Shown here piece after piece: positions 56,269 through 64,000 of a stretch of DNA of 64,000 nt (its first letter is position 1; the number at the start of each line of letters is the position of its first letter). Origin of the DNA: Paenibacillus sp. BIHB 4019 (lineage in GTDB: Bacteria > Bacillota > Bacilli > Paenibacillales > Paenibacillaceae); contig NZ_CP016808.1 in assembly GCF_002741035.1 (NCBI RefSeq), forward strand, positions 124,001 through 188,000, read 5' to 3'. A program made the translations under genes and the position numbers. The notes beneath the pieces are model-generated. The model was not told the origin of the DNA. It saw only the letters and a list, made by a program, of their open reading frames with translations, and ran no database searches.

Positions 56269-57186
56269 TTAGATGTTTGCTCCCAAATCAAATGGCGTCT
56301 GCTGGTACACATAATAGTTGAGCCAATTCGAGAAAAGCAGATTCGCATGCGCCCTCCACGAGGAGTACGGTATCGCTTCCGGGTTATCACCCGGGAAATA
56401 GTTTTTCGGCAATGCAATGTCGAGCCCTTTCGCCTTGTCGCGGTCATACTCGTTTTTCAGCGAGAAGGGATCATATTCCGAATGCCCGCTGACAAAAATT
56501 TGACGGCCATCCTTGGAAGCGACAATGTAAACGCCCGATTCCGACGATTCCGACAAAATTTCCAGACGTTCAACCTTCTCTATATCTTCACGGCGCACTT
56601 CCGTATGACGGGATTGCGGCACGAGGAACGCTTCATCAAAGCCGCGAAGCAGCTTGACATTCTGTTTCTCAATCGTATGATGAAACACGCCGAAAATTTT
56701 ATCATCCAATTCATATTTCGGAACGCCATAATGATGGTAAAGCCCTGCCTGTGAGGCCCAACATATATGGAAGGTCGAAGTAACCCGCCGTGCGCTCCAG
56801 TCCATAATGTCCTTCAGTTCCTCCCAATAATTCACGTTTTCAAAATCAAGATGCTCGACAGGAGCGCCTGTAATGATTAAGCCATCGTAAAATTCATGGG
56901 AAATTTCGTCGAACGTTTTGTAAAAAGCATGCAGATGCTCGTAGGACGTATTTTTAGACGTATGCGTCTTCGGACGAAGCAGCACAACCTCCACCTGCAG
57001 CGGCGTGTTGCCGATCAAGCGAAGCAGCTGGGTTTCCGTCGTTTCTTTCTCAGGCATTAAGTTCAAAATCGCTATACGCAGCGGACGAATATCCTGATGA
57101 TAAGCAACGCTTTCGTCCATAACGAAAATGTTCTCACTGTTTAATATTTCTTTGGCTGGCAAATGGTCGGGAACTTTAATTGGCAT
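56269..57186 (-). CDS. metA: Homoserine O-acyltransferase (predicted acetyltransferase)
   Basis: A 305-residue enzyme of the MetA family, first committed step of methionine synthesis. Catalytic Cys142 is in [10 protein letters not shown]; His and Glu of the triad are in SGHSEYD. Residue 111, in GAPVEHLDF, is Glu; published work on this family links Glu at 111 to acetyl-CoA use and Gly to succinyl-CoA. Thus O-acetylhomoserine is the likely product. AAAGGAG lies nine bases before ATG 57186. It heads the metA-metI-metC operon behind a SAM-I riboswitch. Confidence 0.95.
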   Translation of the reverse strand: MPIKVPDHLPAKEILNSENIFVMDESVAYHQDIRPLRIAILNLMPEKETTETQLLRLIGNTPLQVEVVLLRPKTHTSKNTSYEHLHAFYKTFDEISHEFYDGLIITGAPVEHLDFENVNYWEELKDIMDWSARRVTSTFHICWASQAGLYHHYGVPKYELDDKIFGVFHHTIEKQNVKLLRGFDEAFLVPQSRHTEVRREDIEKVERLEILSESSESGVYIVASKDGRQIFVSGHSEYDPFSLKNEYDRDKAKGLDIALPKNYFPGDNPEAIPYSSWRAHANLLFSNWLNYYVYQQTPFDLGANI

Positions 57187-57225
57187 GCAGAATCACTCCT
57201 TTAATGAGATTATCAGCATTCCCAA

Positions 57226-57261
57226 ATATAAAAAGACCCTTTCTGTCGAGAGAAAAGGTCG
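57226..57261 (-). terminator. Riboswitch-controlled terminator before metA
   Basis: Minus strand GACCTTTTCT pairs with AGAAAGGGTC around CTCGAC, then five T, ATATTT. It is the likely off-state of the SAM riboswitch. Confidence 0.85.
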
Positions 57262-57285
57262 TTTGCTCAAAAAATAAGCGTTCGC

Positions 57286-57394
57286 CTCTCTCATCTCTCA
57301 GAAACATCGAAATGTCTCCGCAAGAATTAGCACCGTGCTTACGCCGGTTGCCGGGCTTCATCGGGCTAGTCCCTCCGCCTGCTCTTGATAAGAA
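57286..57394 (-). promoter_or_regulatory. SAM-I riboswitch (S-box) of the metA-metI-metC operon
   Basis: The minus strand has the S-box segments CTTATCAAGAGCAGGCGGAG, GGACTAGCCCGATGAAGCC, CGGCAACCGG, AAGCACGGTGCTAATTC and CTGAGAGATGAGAG in order. High SAM is expected to favour the terminator at 57226-57261. Confidence 0.95.
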
Positions 57395-57524
57395 AGTAGT
57401 TCTATTCAATTATGGAATTGCTGCTTATAAGCCTACTTTAATGGATTCGGGCATGCGCGTCAAGCCTGTGAACTGCATATAGTATCGAAGGCTGATCTTT
57501 CGGCTGCATTTACGGTTTTTTCGC

Positions 57525-57554
57525 TTGAATGTAAAGCTGCTGCGGGAGTATACT
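57525..57554 (+). promoter_or_regulatory. Promoter of the corA leader
   Basis: TTGAAT (57525-57530), 18-base spacer, TATACT (57549-57554). It implies a leader of about 220 nt before corA. I see no M-box core in this leader. Confidence 0.55.
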
Positions 57555-57633
57555 AGACAAGGATTGAAACGCTGAGTGAAAATATTGGTGTTTTTTATCC
57601 AAAAATTCACATGATAAAGGAGTGCATACGGAC

Positions 57634-57717
57634 ATGGAAGGCGACCGACCAAGGCCTGAACACAACCGAATATGGCGGCTGCCCAGCCACTGCGTAATGC
57701 GCCCTGTTTTTCTATAA
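57634..57717 (+). CDS. Possible 27-residue leader peptide before corA
   Basis: ATG 57634 follows AAAGGAG by about 11 bases and opens MEGDRPRPEHNRIWRLPSHC VMRPVFL, ending in TAA at 57715, 64 bases before the corA start. The early acidic residues and clustered prolines (DRPRPE) recall the proline-rich leaders that control Mg2+ transporter genes in enteric bacteria. No homologue is known to me; the frame may be chance. Confidence 0.45.
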   Translation: MEGDRPRPEHNRIWRLPSHCVMRPVFL

Positions 57718-57781
57718 TTAACAGTGCTCTGTGCAAGCGGCAAAGGCGGCCTCCTGTCCATTTCAGAGAGGAGATGCACAG

Positions 57782-58717
57782 ATGAAAATCCGTCTGGTTA
57801 ACAACGGCTTGTTTACCCCTATTGAAGATATTGCTGATACGCTCATTCCATCGCCGGAGGGCTTTTATTGGATTGATGCCGATGTGGAGGATTTGGCTGT
57901 ATTGCAGCCGCTGTTCCACATGCATGACCTCGCGGTAGAGGATTGCCTCACCGAGGAGGAGCAGCGTCCAAAAATCGAAATTTATGAAAGCCATTATTTT
58001 ATCGTTATTAACAGCATTCGTTTTGATGATGAGGAAATTTTCCTGCGCGCGCTGAACATTTTTCTCGGCCGCCATTATATTATTACCGTTACGAAGCAAA
58101 AGATTAATGAACTGCGCTCCCTGAAGCCTGTCCTGTGGGAGCAGGAAGTCAGCCGCCCCGATTATTTTTTATACAATCTCGTCGATATCGTCGTCGATAA
58201 CTACTTCCTCGTTGCGGATCGAATTGATACGCGGATCGAAACGCTCGAAGAAGATATACTGATGCACACGAAAAAATCGCACCTGAACGAAATTATCGGC
58301 TTGCGCGGTGAAATTTTGTGGCTCAAGAAGGTGCTTGGCCCGCAGAAGGACGTTATCGCTACGCTGAACAAACGCGATCTTAAGCTGATTGATGATCAGC
58401 TGCAAAAATATTTTAGCGATATTTATGAAAATGCCGTCAAAATCGCCGAGACATTCGATACGTTCCGCGAGCTGATGGGCAACTTGCGAGAAGCTTACCA
58501 ATCCAGTATATCGGCGCGAGCCAATGAAATTATGCGCGTGTTTACCGCGATGACGACGATATTCATGCCGCTGACCTTCATAACCGGTATTTACGGAATG
58601 AACTTCGACTTTATACCCGGCCTGCACATGCGAGGCGGATCGTATATTTTGCTCGGCATTATGCTTGCGCTGGGCTTTGGGATGTTTTTTATTTTCCGCA
58701 AAAAGGAATGGTTGTGA
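57782..58717 (+). CDS. corA: CorA-family Mg2+/metal transporter
   Basis: A 311-residue divalent-metal channel. The N-terminal ~245 residues form the cytoplasmic alpha/beta funnel (HMHDLAVEDCLTEEEQRPKIEIYESHYFIVINSIRF), with a long stalk helix (~165-250). Two membrane helices end the protein; the first closes with the signature YGMNF (TFITGIYGMNF), the second is SYILLGIMLALGFGMFFIF, with a basic tail RKKEWL. CorA pentamers import Mg2+ (sometimes Co2+/Ni2+). AGAGAGGAG is eight bases before ATG 57782. The leader holds a possible short peptide frame. Confidence 0.95.
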   Translation: MKIRLVNNGLFTPIEDIADTLIPSPEGFYWIDADVEDLAVLQPLFHMHDLAVEDCLTEEEQRPKIEIYESHYFIVINSIRFDDEEIFLRALNIFLGRHYIITVTKQKINELRSLKPVLWEQEVSRPDYFLYNLVDIVVDNYFLVADRIDTRIETLEEDILMHTKKSHLNEIIGLRGEILWLKKVLGPQKDVIATLNKRDLKLIDDQLQKYFSDIYENAVKIAETFDTFRELMGNLREAYQSSISARANEIMRVFTAMTTIFMPLTFITGIYGMNFDFIPGLHMRGGSYILLGIMLALGFGMFFIFRKKEWL

Positions 58718-58757
58718 CCGTAGGGTACAACCATATAAATGCTATTAAGACCTTGTC

Positions 58758-58935
58758 GTAGAAGCCTGATGGAAAAGATCCGTCGCTGCGTAAAAAGTTT
58801 GGATTCCGGTCGCTGTTGCCTCTGCATTTTTCTGAATAATACCGCGCTGCGGTAAAAATGCAGATGCAAAGGCGAACGCTGCGCTCCTCCATCTCAAACC
58901 TTTTACTCCGCTCGCCTTTTCCATCAGGCTTCTAC
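58758..58935. repeat. 178-bp nested palindromic intergenic element
   Basis: Perfect 20-bp terminal inverted repeats, GTAGAAGCCTGATGGAAAAG (58758-58777) and its complement (58916-58935). Inside, AAAAAGTTTGG and TCAAACCTTTTA are near-complementary, and at the centre TGCATTTTT/AAAAATGCA encloses ACCGC/GCGGT. No coding frame and no clear target duplication. It lies 41 bases after corA. The remaining part of the 58718-59207 gap is AT-rich with nothing I recognise, except the terminator at 59150. Confidence 0.85.
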
Positions 58936-59149
58936 TTTTTTACGGCTTAAAAGCTTTTATTTGCTTTTGTTCCGGTTATTTATGGAGTGCATTTGCTTTT
59001 TTTACATAGGCTCATGGCCAACCTCGATTACAAAGCCATCGTACAAACACCATTTTTATGCTTTAAACTCCCTCCTGCTATGGAAAAATCATCGTGTCAT
59101 GAATGTGTACTTAACTTTAGTTCTATAAAAGTTAGAACTGTTTGAAAAT

Positions 59150-59203
59150 AAAACGCGAAGCCCGGCGGCCACTCCTCATCCTTGGATTAGCGCCGGGCTT
59201 CGT
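59150..59203 (-). terminator. Terminator after the UMF1-type transporter gene
   Basis: Minus strand GAAGCCCGGCG pairs with CGCCGGGCTTC, a strong GC-rich stem with a ~25-base loop (partial inner pairing), followed by GCGTTTTATTTTC. Confidence 0.8.
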
Positions 59204-59207
59204 ATGT

Positions 59208-60545
59208 TCACGCTTCAGCTGCCCCATCATCCCCTGCCAGCGCCTCTGCTCTGCCCTTCGTCAAATTGACGAACATAAGCAGCACAATGCCGATGACGAA
59301 TAACGCAATTAGCGAGAGGATGGCAATACGGGTAGAGCCTGTAACCGTCGCGACCACCGAGAACAGCAGCGGCCCTACGACGGAGGAAAACTTGCTGGAC
59401 AGCGAGAGAAAGCCAAAAAATTCACCCGACTTGGACGGCGGCACCATACCCGAATAAATGGAGCGGGAAATGGCCTGGCTGCCGCCCTGCACGACGCCAA
59501 CCATAATCGCGAGCAAATAAAAATGCAGCGAAGTTGTCATAAAATAACCTAAAATGACAATAACGACATAGAACCATAACGACACATATAACAGCTTTTT
59601 CGAGCCAAAACGCGCGGCCAGTCTGCCAAATACAATCGTGCACGGAAAACCGACAAACTGCGTAATTAATAGCGCCTTGATCATATCATCCGTATTAATG
59701 CCGATCCCTTGGCCATAAATCGTTGCCATGATAACAACCGTATTAATGCCATCGTTGAAAAATAAAAACGAAGCCATATATTTAAGCAGCTCCGGATATC
59801 GCTTAAGTGTCCGCAGCGTCCCGCGCAATCTCGTGAACCCTTTGCCAAGAGCTGTGCCAAAGCCAACTTTGACTTTTTTCACAGGCTCCTTGACCGAACG
59901 AAGCAGCGGAAGCGAGAACACCAACCACCAGATGCCAACCGTAATAAACACCATTTGGGTCGCGAAGGTTTTGGTAGGAAAACCGAACAGCTCGAAATTT
60001 TGAATCATTAAAATATTAACGAGCAGCAGCAAGCCGCCGCCCATGTAGCCATAAGCGTAACCCTGGGCGCTCACGACATCTCTGCGCTCCATCGGCACGC
60101 CATCTGCCAGCAGCGCATCATAGAAGGTATTTCCTCCTGCAAACCCCATTGTTCCAATTATGAGCAGGATAGAGGCGAGCAGCCAGTCCCCTTCGCCAAC
60201 AAAAGCCATCGCTGCACAGGATGCGGCTCCCATTAGCATAAACATCGTTAAAAATTTGATTTTGGAGCCCATATAATCGGCAACTGCGCCCAAAATAGGC
60301 GACAGCACCGCTACGAACAGCATCGCAATGCTTTGGGTGTATCCCCAATAGGCTTCCGCCTTCGTACCTGATAAATTAGACGCTGCCACACCTGAATAAA
60401 ATATGGGCATGACAGTCGCCATCATCGTCGTCGCAAACGCCGAATTGGCCCAGTCGTACATGAGCCAGCCTCTTATTGCTTTCCTGTCCAGTCGTAACGC
60501 CTCCCTAAATATGTACCTTCGTCCAACACACTTCGACAACGCCAC
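59208..60545 (-). CDS. MFS transporter, UMF1/Atg22-like
   Basis: A membrane carrier of up to 445 residues with twelve predicted helices. The N-terminal RGWLMYDWANSAFATTMMATVMPIFY is the hallmark of the UMF1 (Atg22-like) branch of the major facilitator superfamily; FYDALLADGVP and GGSQAISRSIYSGMVPPSKSGEFFGF also fit it. Yeast Atg22 exports amino acids from the vacuole; bacterial cargo is unknown. The start is unclear: GTG 60545 has GAGG seven bases upstream, but the family N-terminus would suit a CTG at 60491, which follows AGGGAGG; CTG starts are rare. Confidence 0.88.
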   Translation of the reverse strand: MALSKCVGRRYIFREALRLDRKAIRGWLMYDWANSAFATTMMATVMPIFYSGVAASNLSGTKAEAYWGYTQSIAMLFVAVLSPILGAVADYMGSKIKFLTMFMLMGAASCAAMAFVGEGDWLLASILLIIGTMGFAGGNTFYDALLADGVPMERRDVVSAQGYAYGYMGGGLLLLVNILMIQNFELFGFPTKTFATQMVFITVGIWWLVFSLPLLRSVKEPVKKVKVGFGTALGKGFTRLRGTLRTLKRYPELLKYMASFLFFNDGINTVVIMATIYGQGIGINTDDMIKALLITQFVGFPCTIVFGRLAARFGSKKLLYVSLWFYVVIVILGYFMTTSLHFYLLAIMVGVVQGGSQAISRSIYSGMVPPSKSGEFFGFLSLSSKFSSVVGPLLFSVVATVTGSTRIAILSLIALFVIGIVLLMFVNLTKGRAEALAGDDGAAEA

Positions 60546-60710
60546 TTCATATCCTCTTTAAATAATACGTAAAGCTTCTTCTCCTTTTTGCCGTCGTGCC
60601 GGATTTGCTTTATAATAGTAAGCAAAGCTATCACGAGGAAAGGCATCTACGCCTGCAAGCCTATTTCAATAAGCGTGTAATCGCTTCATTTAACCTGGAG
60701 GGGGATTGTA

Positions 60711-61613
60711 GTGAATATTAGCCAACTTGAAACACTCCTCACCATTTCCAAAACGATGAGCTTCCGCAAGGCGGGCGAGCTGCTAAATTTGACTCAGCCT
60801 GCTGTATCCGCACAAGTCAAAACGCTTGAAGAGGAATTCAAGACGGTTCTGATTGATCGCAATCAGCCTGTGACCCTCACCGACCATGGACAAGTTTTTC
60901 TGGAGCATGCCGAGAAAATTTTGCTTATTGTTGAAGAGCTTAAAGCTAAGCTTTCAGACCTCAATACGACGCCTCAAGGCCATATTTTGCTCGGGACGAC
61001 CTCTTCCATTGCGATTCAAATTTTGCCGCGGGTGTTATCCTACTTTCAAGACCAGTTTCCGCTGATCAAAACAACGATTCATACGATGCCATCATCGCAG
61101 GTGACCGCAAGCGTCGAAAATGGCACAATTGACATTGGTATTTCTTATTTATTTGAGAAAAATCCAAACCTGCACTCGTCCACTCTTTATTACGATACGT
61201 TTGAGCTTGTTGTATCTCCGGAGCATCCGCTGAGCGATTTGAAGCATACTACCGTAGAGGCACTCAAGGATATTCCTATGATCATGCTTGCACCTGACAC
61301 ACTAGGACGGCGCTTCGTGGACAAAATTTTTCGCCAGTACAACATTCAGCCGAACATTATGATGGAGCTTTCGAGCAGCGAAGAGGTTAAGCGCATGGTT
61401 GAAATTAATCTTGGCGCCGCCGTCGTCTCCAAGCTGTCCATTGCCGAGGAGCTGCGGCGGGGCTCGCTCAAGATGATTAAGGTGAATGAACTCGAAATCA
61501 GCCATCCGGTCGGCGTCGTCTACAAGTCCGGGAGATATTTAAATACGGCGATGCAGCAGTTTTTAAGCGATCTCAAGGGCATGCCGGAGCATCAATTTAT
61601 TAGCAGCGAATAA
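60711..61613 (+). CDS. LysR-family transcriptional regulator
   Basis: A 300-residue regulator. Residues 1-65 are the winged helix (NISQLETLLTISKTMSFRKAGELLNLTQPAVSAQVKTLEEEF), residues ~90-295 the substrate-binding-like effector domain (GHILLGTTSSIAIQILPRVLSYFQDQFP). The start is GTG 60711, with GGAGGGGG six bases upstream. It is divergent from the UMF1-type transporter gene (165-bp gap), which LysR regulators often control, and 37 bases upstream of the histidinol-phosphatase gene on its own strand. Effector unknown. Confidence 0.92.
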   Translation: MNISQLETLLTISKTMSFRKAGELLNLTQPAVSAQVKTLEEEFKTVLIDRNQPVTLTDHGQVFLEHAEKILLIVEELKAKLSDLNTTPQGHILLGTTSSIAIQILPRVLSYFQDQFPLIKTTIHTMPSSQVTASVENGTIDIGISYLFEKNPNLHSSTLYYDTFELVVSPEHPLSDLKHTTVEALKDIPMIMLAPDTLGRRFVDKIFRQYNIQPNIMMELSSSEEVKRMVEINLGAAVVSKLSIAEELRRGSLKMIKVNELEISHPVGVVYKSGRYLNTAMQQFLSDLKGMPEHQFISSE

Positions 61614-61650
61614 ACTGACAGCGCATTTTCAACTCAAGGAGGAAACAGCT

Positions 61651-62460
61651 ATGAAATTTGATCTGCACACCCATCACGAACGTTGCGGCCATGCCGACGG
61701 AATGATTGAAGACTACATTATTGCCGCTTTGGACAGAGGTTTGCAGGCCATCGGCATTTCTGATCATTCGCCTTATTTCGGTCACAAGGACGACCGTCCT
61801 TTTCCCGGCATCGCCATGGCTCAATCCGAATTTGACAACTACATAAAGGAAGTACTCGAGCTTAAAGCAAAATATGAGGGGCGCATTGAAGTACTGCTTG
61901 GCATGGAGTCAGACTTTTTCCCTGAACGGCTTCCTGCTTATCGCGACGCCTATGAAGGCGTACCATTCGACTACATTATCGGCTCTGTCCATCAAGTAAG
62001 CGGAGTGAGCATTTTTAATCGCAATCGCTGGGAAAAGTTGACCGAGAAGCAGCAATTTGAGGATAAGCGCCGTTATTATGATTTGATCAGCCAATCGGCG
62101 CGCAGCGGCATGTTTGATGTGCTGGGACATATAGATGCAATGAAAGGTTATTACCCTGCTTTTTCGGATATTAAAGCCGATGCCGAAATTGATGATACGC
62201 TCCGCGTCATTGCCGAAAACGACGTTTCAATTGAAATTAATACGTCCGGCAGCACAAAATATGTAGGCGGCTGGTATCCGTCCGATGAAATTTTGGAGCG
62301 TGCCCATCATTTCGGCGTTAATGTGACCTTCGGCTCCGACGCTCACGTTCCAGCAAGGGTCGGGGATGATTGGGATCGCGTCAGCAAGCGCCTCAAGGAA
62401 ATTGGCTTCAAAAAATGGGTGTTCTACCGCCAGCGCAAGCAGATCATCGTACCGCTATAA
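61651..62460 (+). CDS. hisJ: PHP-family histidinol-phosphatase
   Basis: A 269-residue metal-dependent phosphatase of the PHP superfamily, expected to hydrolyse histidinol phosphate in histidine synthesis. Metal ligands appear in FDLHTHHERCGHA, GISDHSPY, LLGMESDFF, IGSVHQV, DVLGHIDAMKGY and FGSDAHVP. The Asn in IEINTSG is typical of HisJ. AAGGAGG precedes ATG 61651. It follows the LysR gene by 37 bases and is followed by a terminator, so the two may be cotranscribed. Other PHP phosphatases cannot be fully ruled out. Confidence 0.88.
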   Translation: MKFDLHTHHERCGHADGMIEDYIIAALDRGLQAIGISDHSPYFGHKDDRPFPGIAMAQSEFDNYIKEVLELKAKYEGRIEVLLGMESDFFPERLPAYRDAYEGVPFDYIIGSVHQVSGVSIFNRNRWEKLTEKQQFEDKRRYYDLISQSARSGMFDVLGHIDAMKGYYPAFSDIKADAEIDDTLRVIAENDVSIEINTSGSTKYVGGWYPSDEILERAHHFGVNVTFGSDAHVPARVGDDWDRVSKRLKEIGFKKWVFYRQRKQIIVPL

Positions 62461-62491
62461 GCTGTCTGCTTATGGAATCTGCACAAATTCA

Positions 62492-62532
62492 TGCTGCTTT
62501 GCTGTTTATCAGCAGAGCAGCCTCTTTTTTTG
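62492..62532 (+). terminator. Terminator after the histidinol-phosphatase gene
   Basis: GCTGCTTTGCTG pairs with CAGCAGAGCAGC around TTTAT (one mismatch), followed by CTC and seven T. Confidence 0.85.
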
Positions 62533-62734
62533 TATGGAGAACGTATGCGGAATGCCGCCATCGAACCAATGGACAAAAAAAGTGGACCTGCACCGAGCGC
62601 AGGTCCGAATTCGATATATTAAAAGGGGGTCTTGTTTATTATAATAACCGAGTATTGTAATAGGGGTATAACAGAATCATTTCATTTGTGTAACAAATGC
62701 AACAATACCGCAAACAATCAGGGAGTTGAACATC

Positions 62735-63589
62735 ATGTGGCTAACGGTTGCCATCTCTAGCGCCATTTTATTCGGATTAGCCGGCTGGTGGATGAAAAAA
62801 AGCCAGATGAGCGGCGGTACGACCTCGGCGCTGCTGCTTGGGCTTTACGCCTCTGGTACAGCCGGGTTTGGCGTGCATGCCGCGTTTGAGGGATCGCTCG
62901 CTTCGTTAGCCGATTACCGAATCTGGATTGCAGGAGCAATCATTGGTGCAGGCTCGGCCATCGGCAACGCGGTCTTTATGAAGGCGCTGGACTATGGTCC
63001 GGCAAGCCTGACCTCTCCACTGACAAATATGAACATCGTGCTCGTCGTTGCATTAGGCACGCTTGTATATAAGGAACCTTTGCATTTTACGCAAGCTTGC
63101 GGCATTTTGCTGCTGCTGCTTTCCGTTGTACTCATTTCTTATAAAAAACAGGTACAAGCCGCTCCTGCCCAAAAACAGTGGTTTTTCTATGTTGGCGCTG
63201 CGGTCGCCTTCTTCACCTTCCGCAATGGCGGGCTCAAGGTGACGGAGGAATGGGGATTATCCAGCGCGCCGATTTTATTCGTGGGCTATTTGCTGTCTTT
63301 TCTATGGTTCGCCTTGTTGAGCAAAGAAAAAAACAGCAGCAACCGCAAGCCCGCCTATCGGACAGGCTTGCTTTACGGACTGCTCGCTGGCCTCTTCTCC
63401 TACGCCGGACTCCAGCTTTATGCAACTGCGCTGGCAACGGGGCCCGCTAATCTAGCCGCGCCGATCTTCGCCACGAACAGCCTCGTCGTCGCGGCAGGCG
63501 CCATCCTGATTTACAAGGAAAAACTAAATGCCGCCCAGTGGGCGGCATTCGCATGCATGATGATCGGGCTTGTTGTCATCCGCTTATAG
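62735..63589 (+). CDS. EamA-family (drug/metabolite) transporter
   Basis: A 284-residue membrane protein with ten predicted helices in two EamA repeats (first from AISSAILFGLAGWWMKKS, second after the basic loop SKEKNSSNRKPAYR). Typical repeat ends: ALDYGPASLTSPLTNMNIVLVVALGTLVYKEPLHFTQ and ALATGPANLAAPIFATNSLVVAAGAILIYKEKLNAAQ. ATG 62735 is used; AGGGAG lies nine bases before it, and TTG 62726 abuts it. Cargo unknown. A perfect hairpin GGACCTGC/GCAGGTCC lies at 62585-62605 without a T run. Confidence 0.85.
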   Translation: MWLTVAISSAILFGLAGWWMKKSQMSGGTTSALLLGLYASGTAGFGVHAAFEGSLASLADYRIWIAGAIIGAGSAIGNAVFMKALDYGPASLTSPLTNMNIVLVVALGTLVYKEPLHFTQACGILLLLLSVVLISYKKQVQAAPAQKQWFFYVGAAVAFFTFRNGGLKVTEEWGLSSAPILFVGYLLSFLWFALLSKEKNSSNRKPAYRTGLLYGLLAGLFSYAGLQLYATALATGPANLAAPIFATNSLVVAAGAILIYKEKLNAAQWAAFACMMIGLVVIRL

Positions 63590-63611
63590 CGGCTGGCAGC
63601 AAGCTTTTTTT

Positions 63612-63708
63612 AAATATAGGAAGTTTATGGTTTCGCCATACTTTCTCTATATTTCTCGGACTGAAACGCGCTACGCCGCCAAAAGACGGCGACAGCCGTT
63701 TCACCTTG
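63612..63708 (+). repeat. Two-hairpin dispersed intergenic repeat, copy 3
   Basis: Hairpin A: AAATATAGGAAG/CTTTCTCTATATTT enclosing TATGG/CCATA; linker CTCGGA; hairpin B: TGAAACG/CGTTTCA with CGCCG/CGGCG. The segment 63648-63708 matches copy 1 at about 57 of 61 positions. It sits between the convergent EamA and DoxX genes. Confidence 0.85.
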
Positions 63709-63730
63709 CAATACAGAACTGCTTCTTCCC

Positions 63731-64000
63731 TTATTTAAGCAAGGCGTCGATGGACAATTCTCCTGCACCGGTCAAAGCAACACCGACAAATACGGCGATA
63801 AGCACCAGATTATATTCATAGCCGTTCTGTGTTGACCACAGCCCATTTACGCCATGCACCTTCACAATCGCCATAATCATTGGGATGATCAGCAGCACCG
63901 CGCCAACCCATGTCCACAGGCCTGCTGCAAACAACAAGCCGCCTACCGCTTCGCTTAATCCTGCTGCCAATGCCATCAGTACGCCTGGCTTAACGCCTAT
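63731..64000 (-). CDS. DoxX-family membrane protein, C-terminal part (runs off the right edge)
   Basis: The last ~89 residues of a small membrane protein: GVKPGVLMALAAGLSEAVGGLLFAAGLWTWVGAVLLIIPMIMAIVKVHGVNGLWSTQNGYEYNLVLIAVFVGVALTGAGELSIDALL. Three hydrophobic helices, the H(G/xN)GxWxxxGGxEYNL-like turn and the GxGxxSxD ending fit DoxX (YphA/YfiD-like). The N-terminal helix is outside the window. Members are linked to redox or quinone-dependent stress responses; the role here is unknown. The stop codon is at 63731. Confidence 0.82.
   Translation of the reverse strand: MGVKPGVLMALAAGLSEAVGGLLFAAGLWTWVGAVLLIIPMIMAIVKVHGVNGLWSTQNGYEYNLVLIAVFVGVALTGAGELSIDALLK

Noticed and set aside
57480..57780. 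M-box (Mg2+ riboswitch) before corA
   Set aside because: I looked for the conserved M-box core segments and did not find them.
58758..58935. Insertion sequence or MITE with 20-bp ends
   Set aside because: No transposase frame and no flanking target duplication visible; kept only as a palindromic element.
60491..60545. CTG start at 60491 for the UMF1-type transporter
   Set aside because: Context (AGGGAGG) is good and the product start would suit the family, but CTG starts are rare; GTG 60545 also has a usable site, so it was kept.

Overview
The window looks like chromosomal DNA of a spore-forming Bacillota of the Paenibacillus type. The signs are sporulation genes (SpoVR, PrkA, YtxC, a gamma-type SASP, a giant collagen-like spore-surface protein), Gram-positive cis-regulatory RNAs (T-box, SAM-I and FMN riboswitches), a complete liaFSR operon, futalosine-pathway menaquinone synthesis (mqnC) and strong AGGAGG-type ribosome binding sites. 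The taxon is inferred from gene content only. I see no rRNA, tRNA, CRISPR array, prophage or insertion sequence.

Layout. 1-4.1 kb: the start of a carbamoyltransferase behind two ArgR boxes, an oxalate decarboxylase, spoVR, a repeat-rich gap and a RidA-like protein. 4.1-10.2 kb: a glycosyltransferase and a ~1620-residue collagen-like protein whose gene shows nested 9/18/72/576-nt periodicity. 10.3-16.4 kb: a small ATPase, a secreted protein, and a three-gene transglutaminase / alpha-E / circularly permuted ATP-grasp operon. 16.7-26.9 kb: a short HemAT, prkA, a DUF2161-type protein, an aminotransferase, a 32-residue membrane peptide, an AbrB-like protein with a zinc ribbon, trmL, a PhoP-like regulator, serC, and an ArsR/NmrA pair. 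27.1-31 kb: glnA, DAHP synthase, ispH. 31-38.6 kb: htrA with a two-component system (secretion-stress-like arrangement) and liaFSR. 38.8-43.6 kb: amtB, small proteins, a 3D-domain protein, and T-box-controlled thrS. 44-49.6 kb: an HssRS-like two-component system followed by an RND pump, lying between thrS and ytxC. 49.8-57.4 kb: ytxC, an EamA transporter under an FMN riboswitch, mqnC, and a SAM-riboswitch metA-metI-metC operon. 57.5-64 kb: corA with a possible leader peptide, a UMF1-type MFS transporter, a LysR regulator, a PHP histidinol-phosphatase, a second EamA transporter, and a DoxX fragment.

Working together. Nitrogen assimilation (glnA, amtB) appears co-regulated by GlnR/TnrA-like boxes. 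Envelope and secretion stress are covered by htrA plus its two-component system and by LiaFSR. Methionine synthesis runs from MetA (Glu111, predicted acetyl-transfer) through MetI and MetC. SpoVR and PrkA, functional partners in many spore formers, lie about 15 kb apart.

Best candidates for something little described: (1) a ~100-bp two-hairpin intergenic repeat in three copies with compensatory changes between copies; (2) the transglutaminase/alpha-E/ATP-grasp operon, conserved but functionally open; (3) the collagen gene with nested repeat expansion; (4) an EamA carrier under FMN-riboswitch control with a Fur-like palindrome in its leader; (5) a short proline- and acid-containing leader frame before corA; (6) two promoters with exact 11-bp direct repeats in front of their -10 boxes, beside OmpR-type regulators. 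Residue numbers refer to the start codons chosen here.
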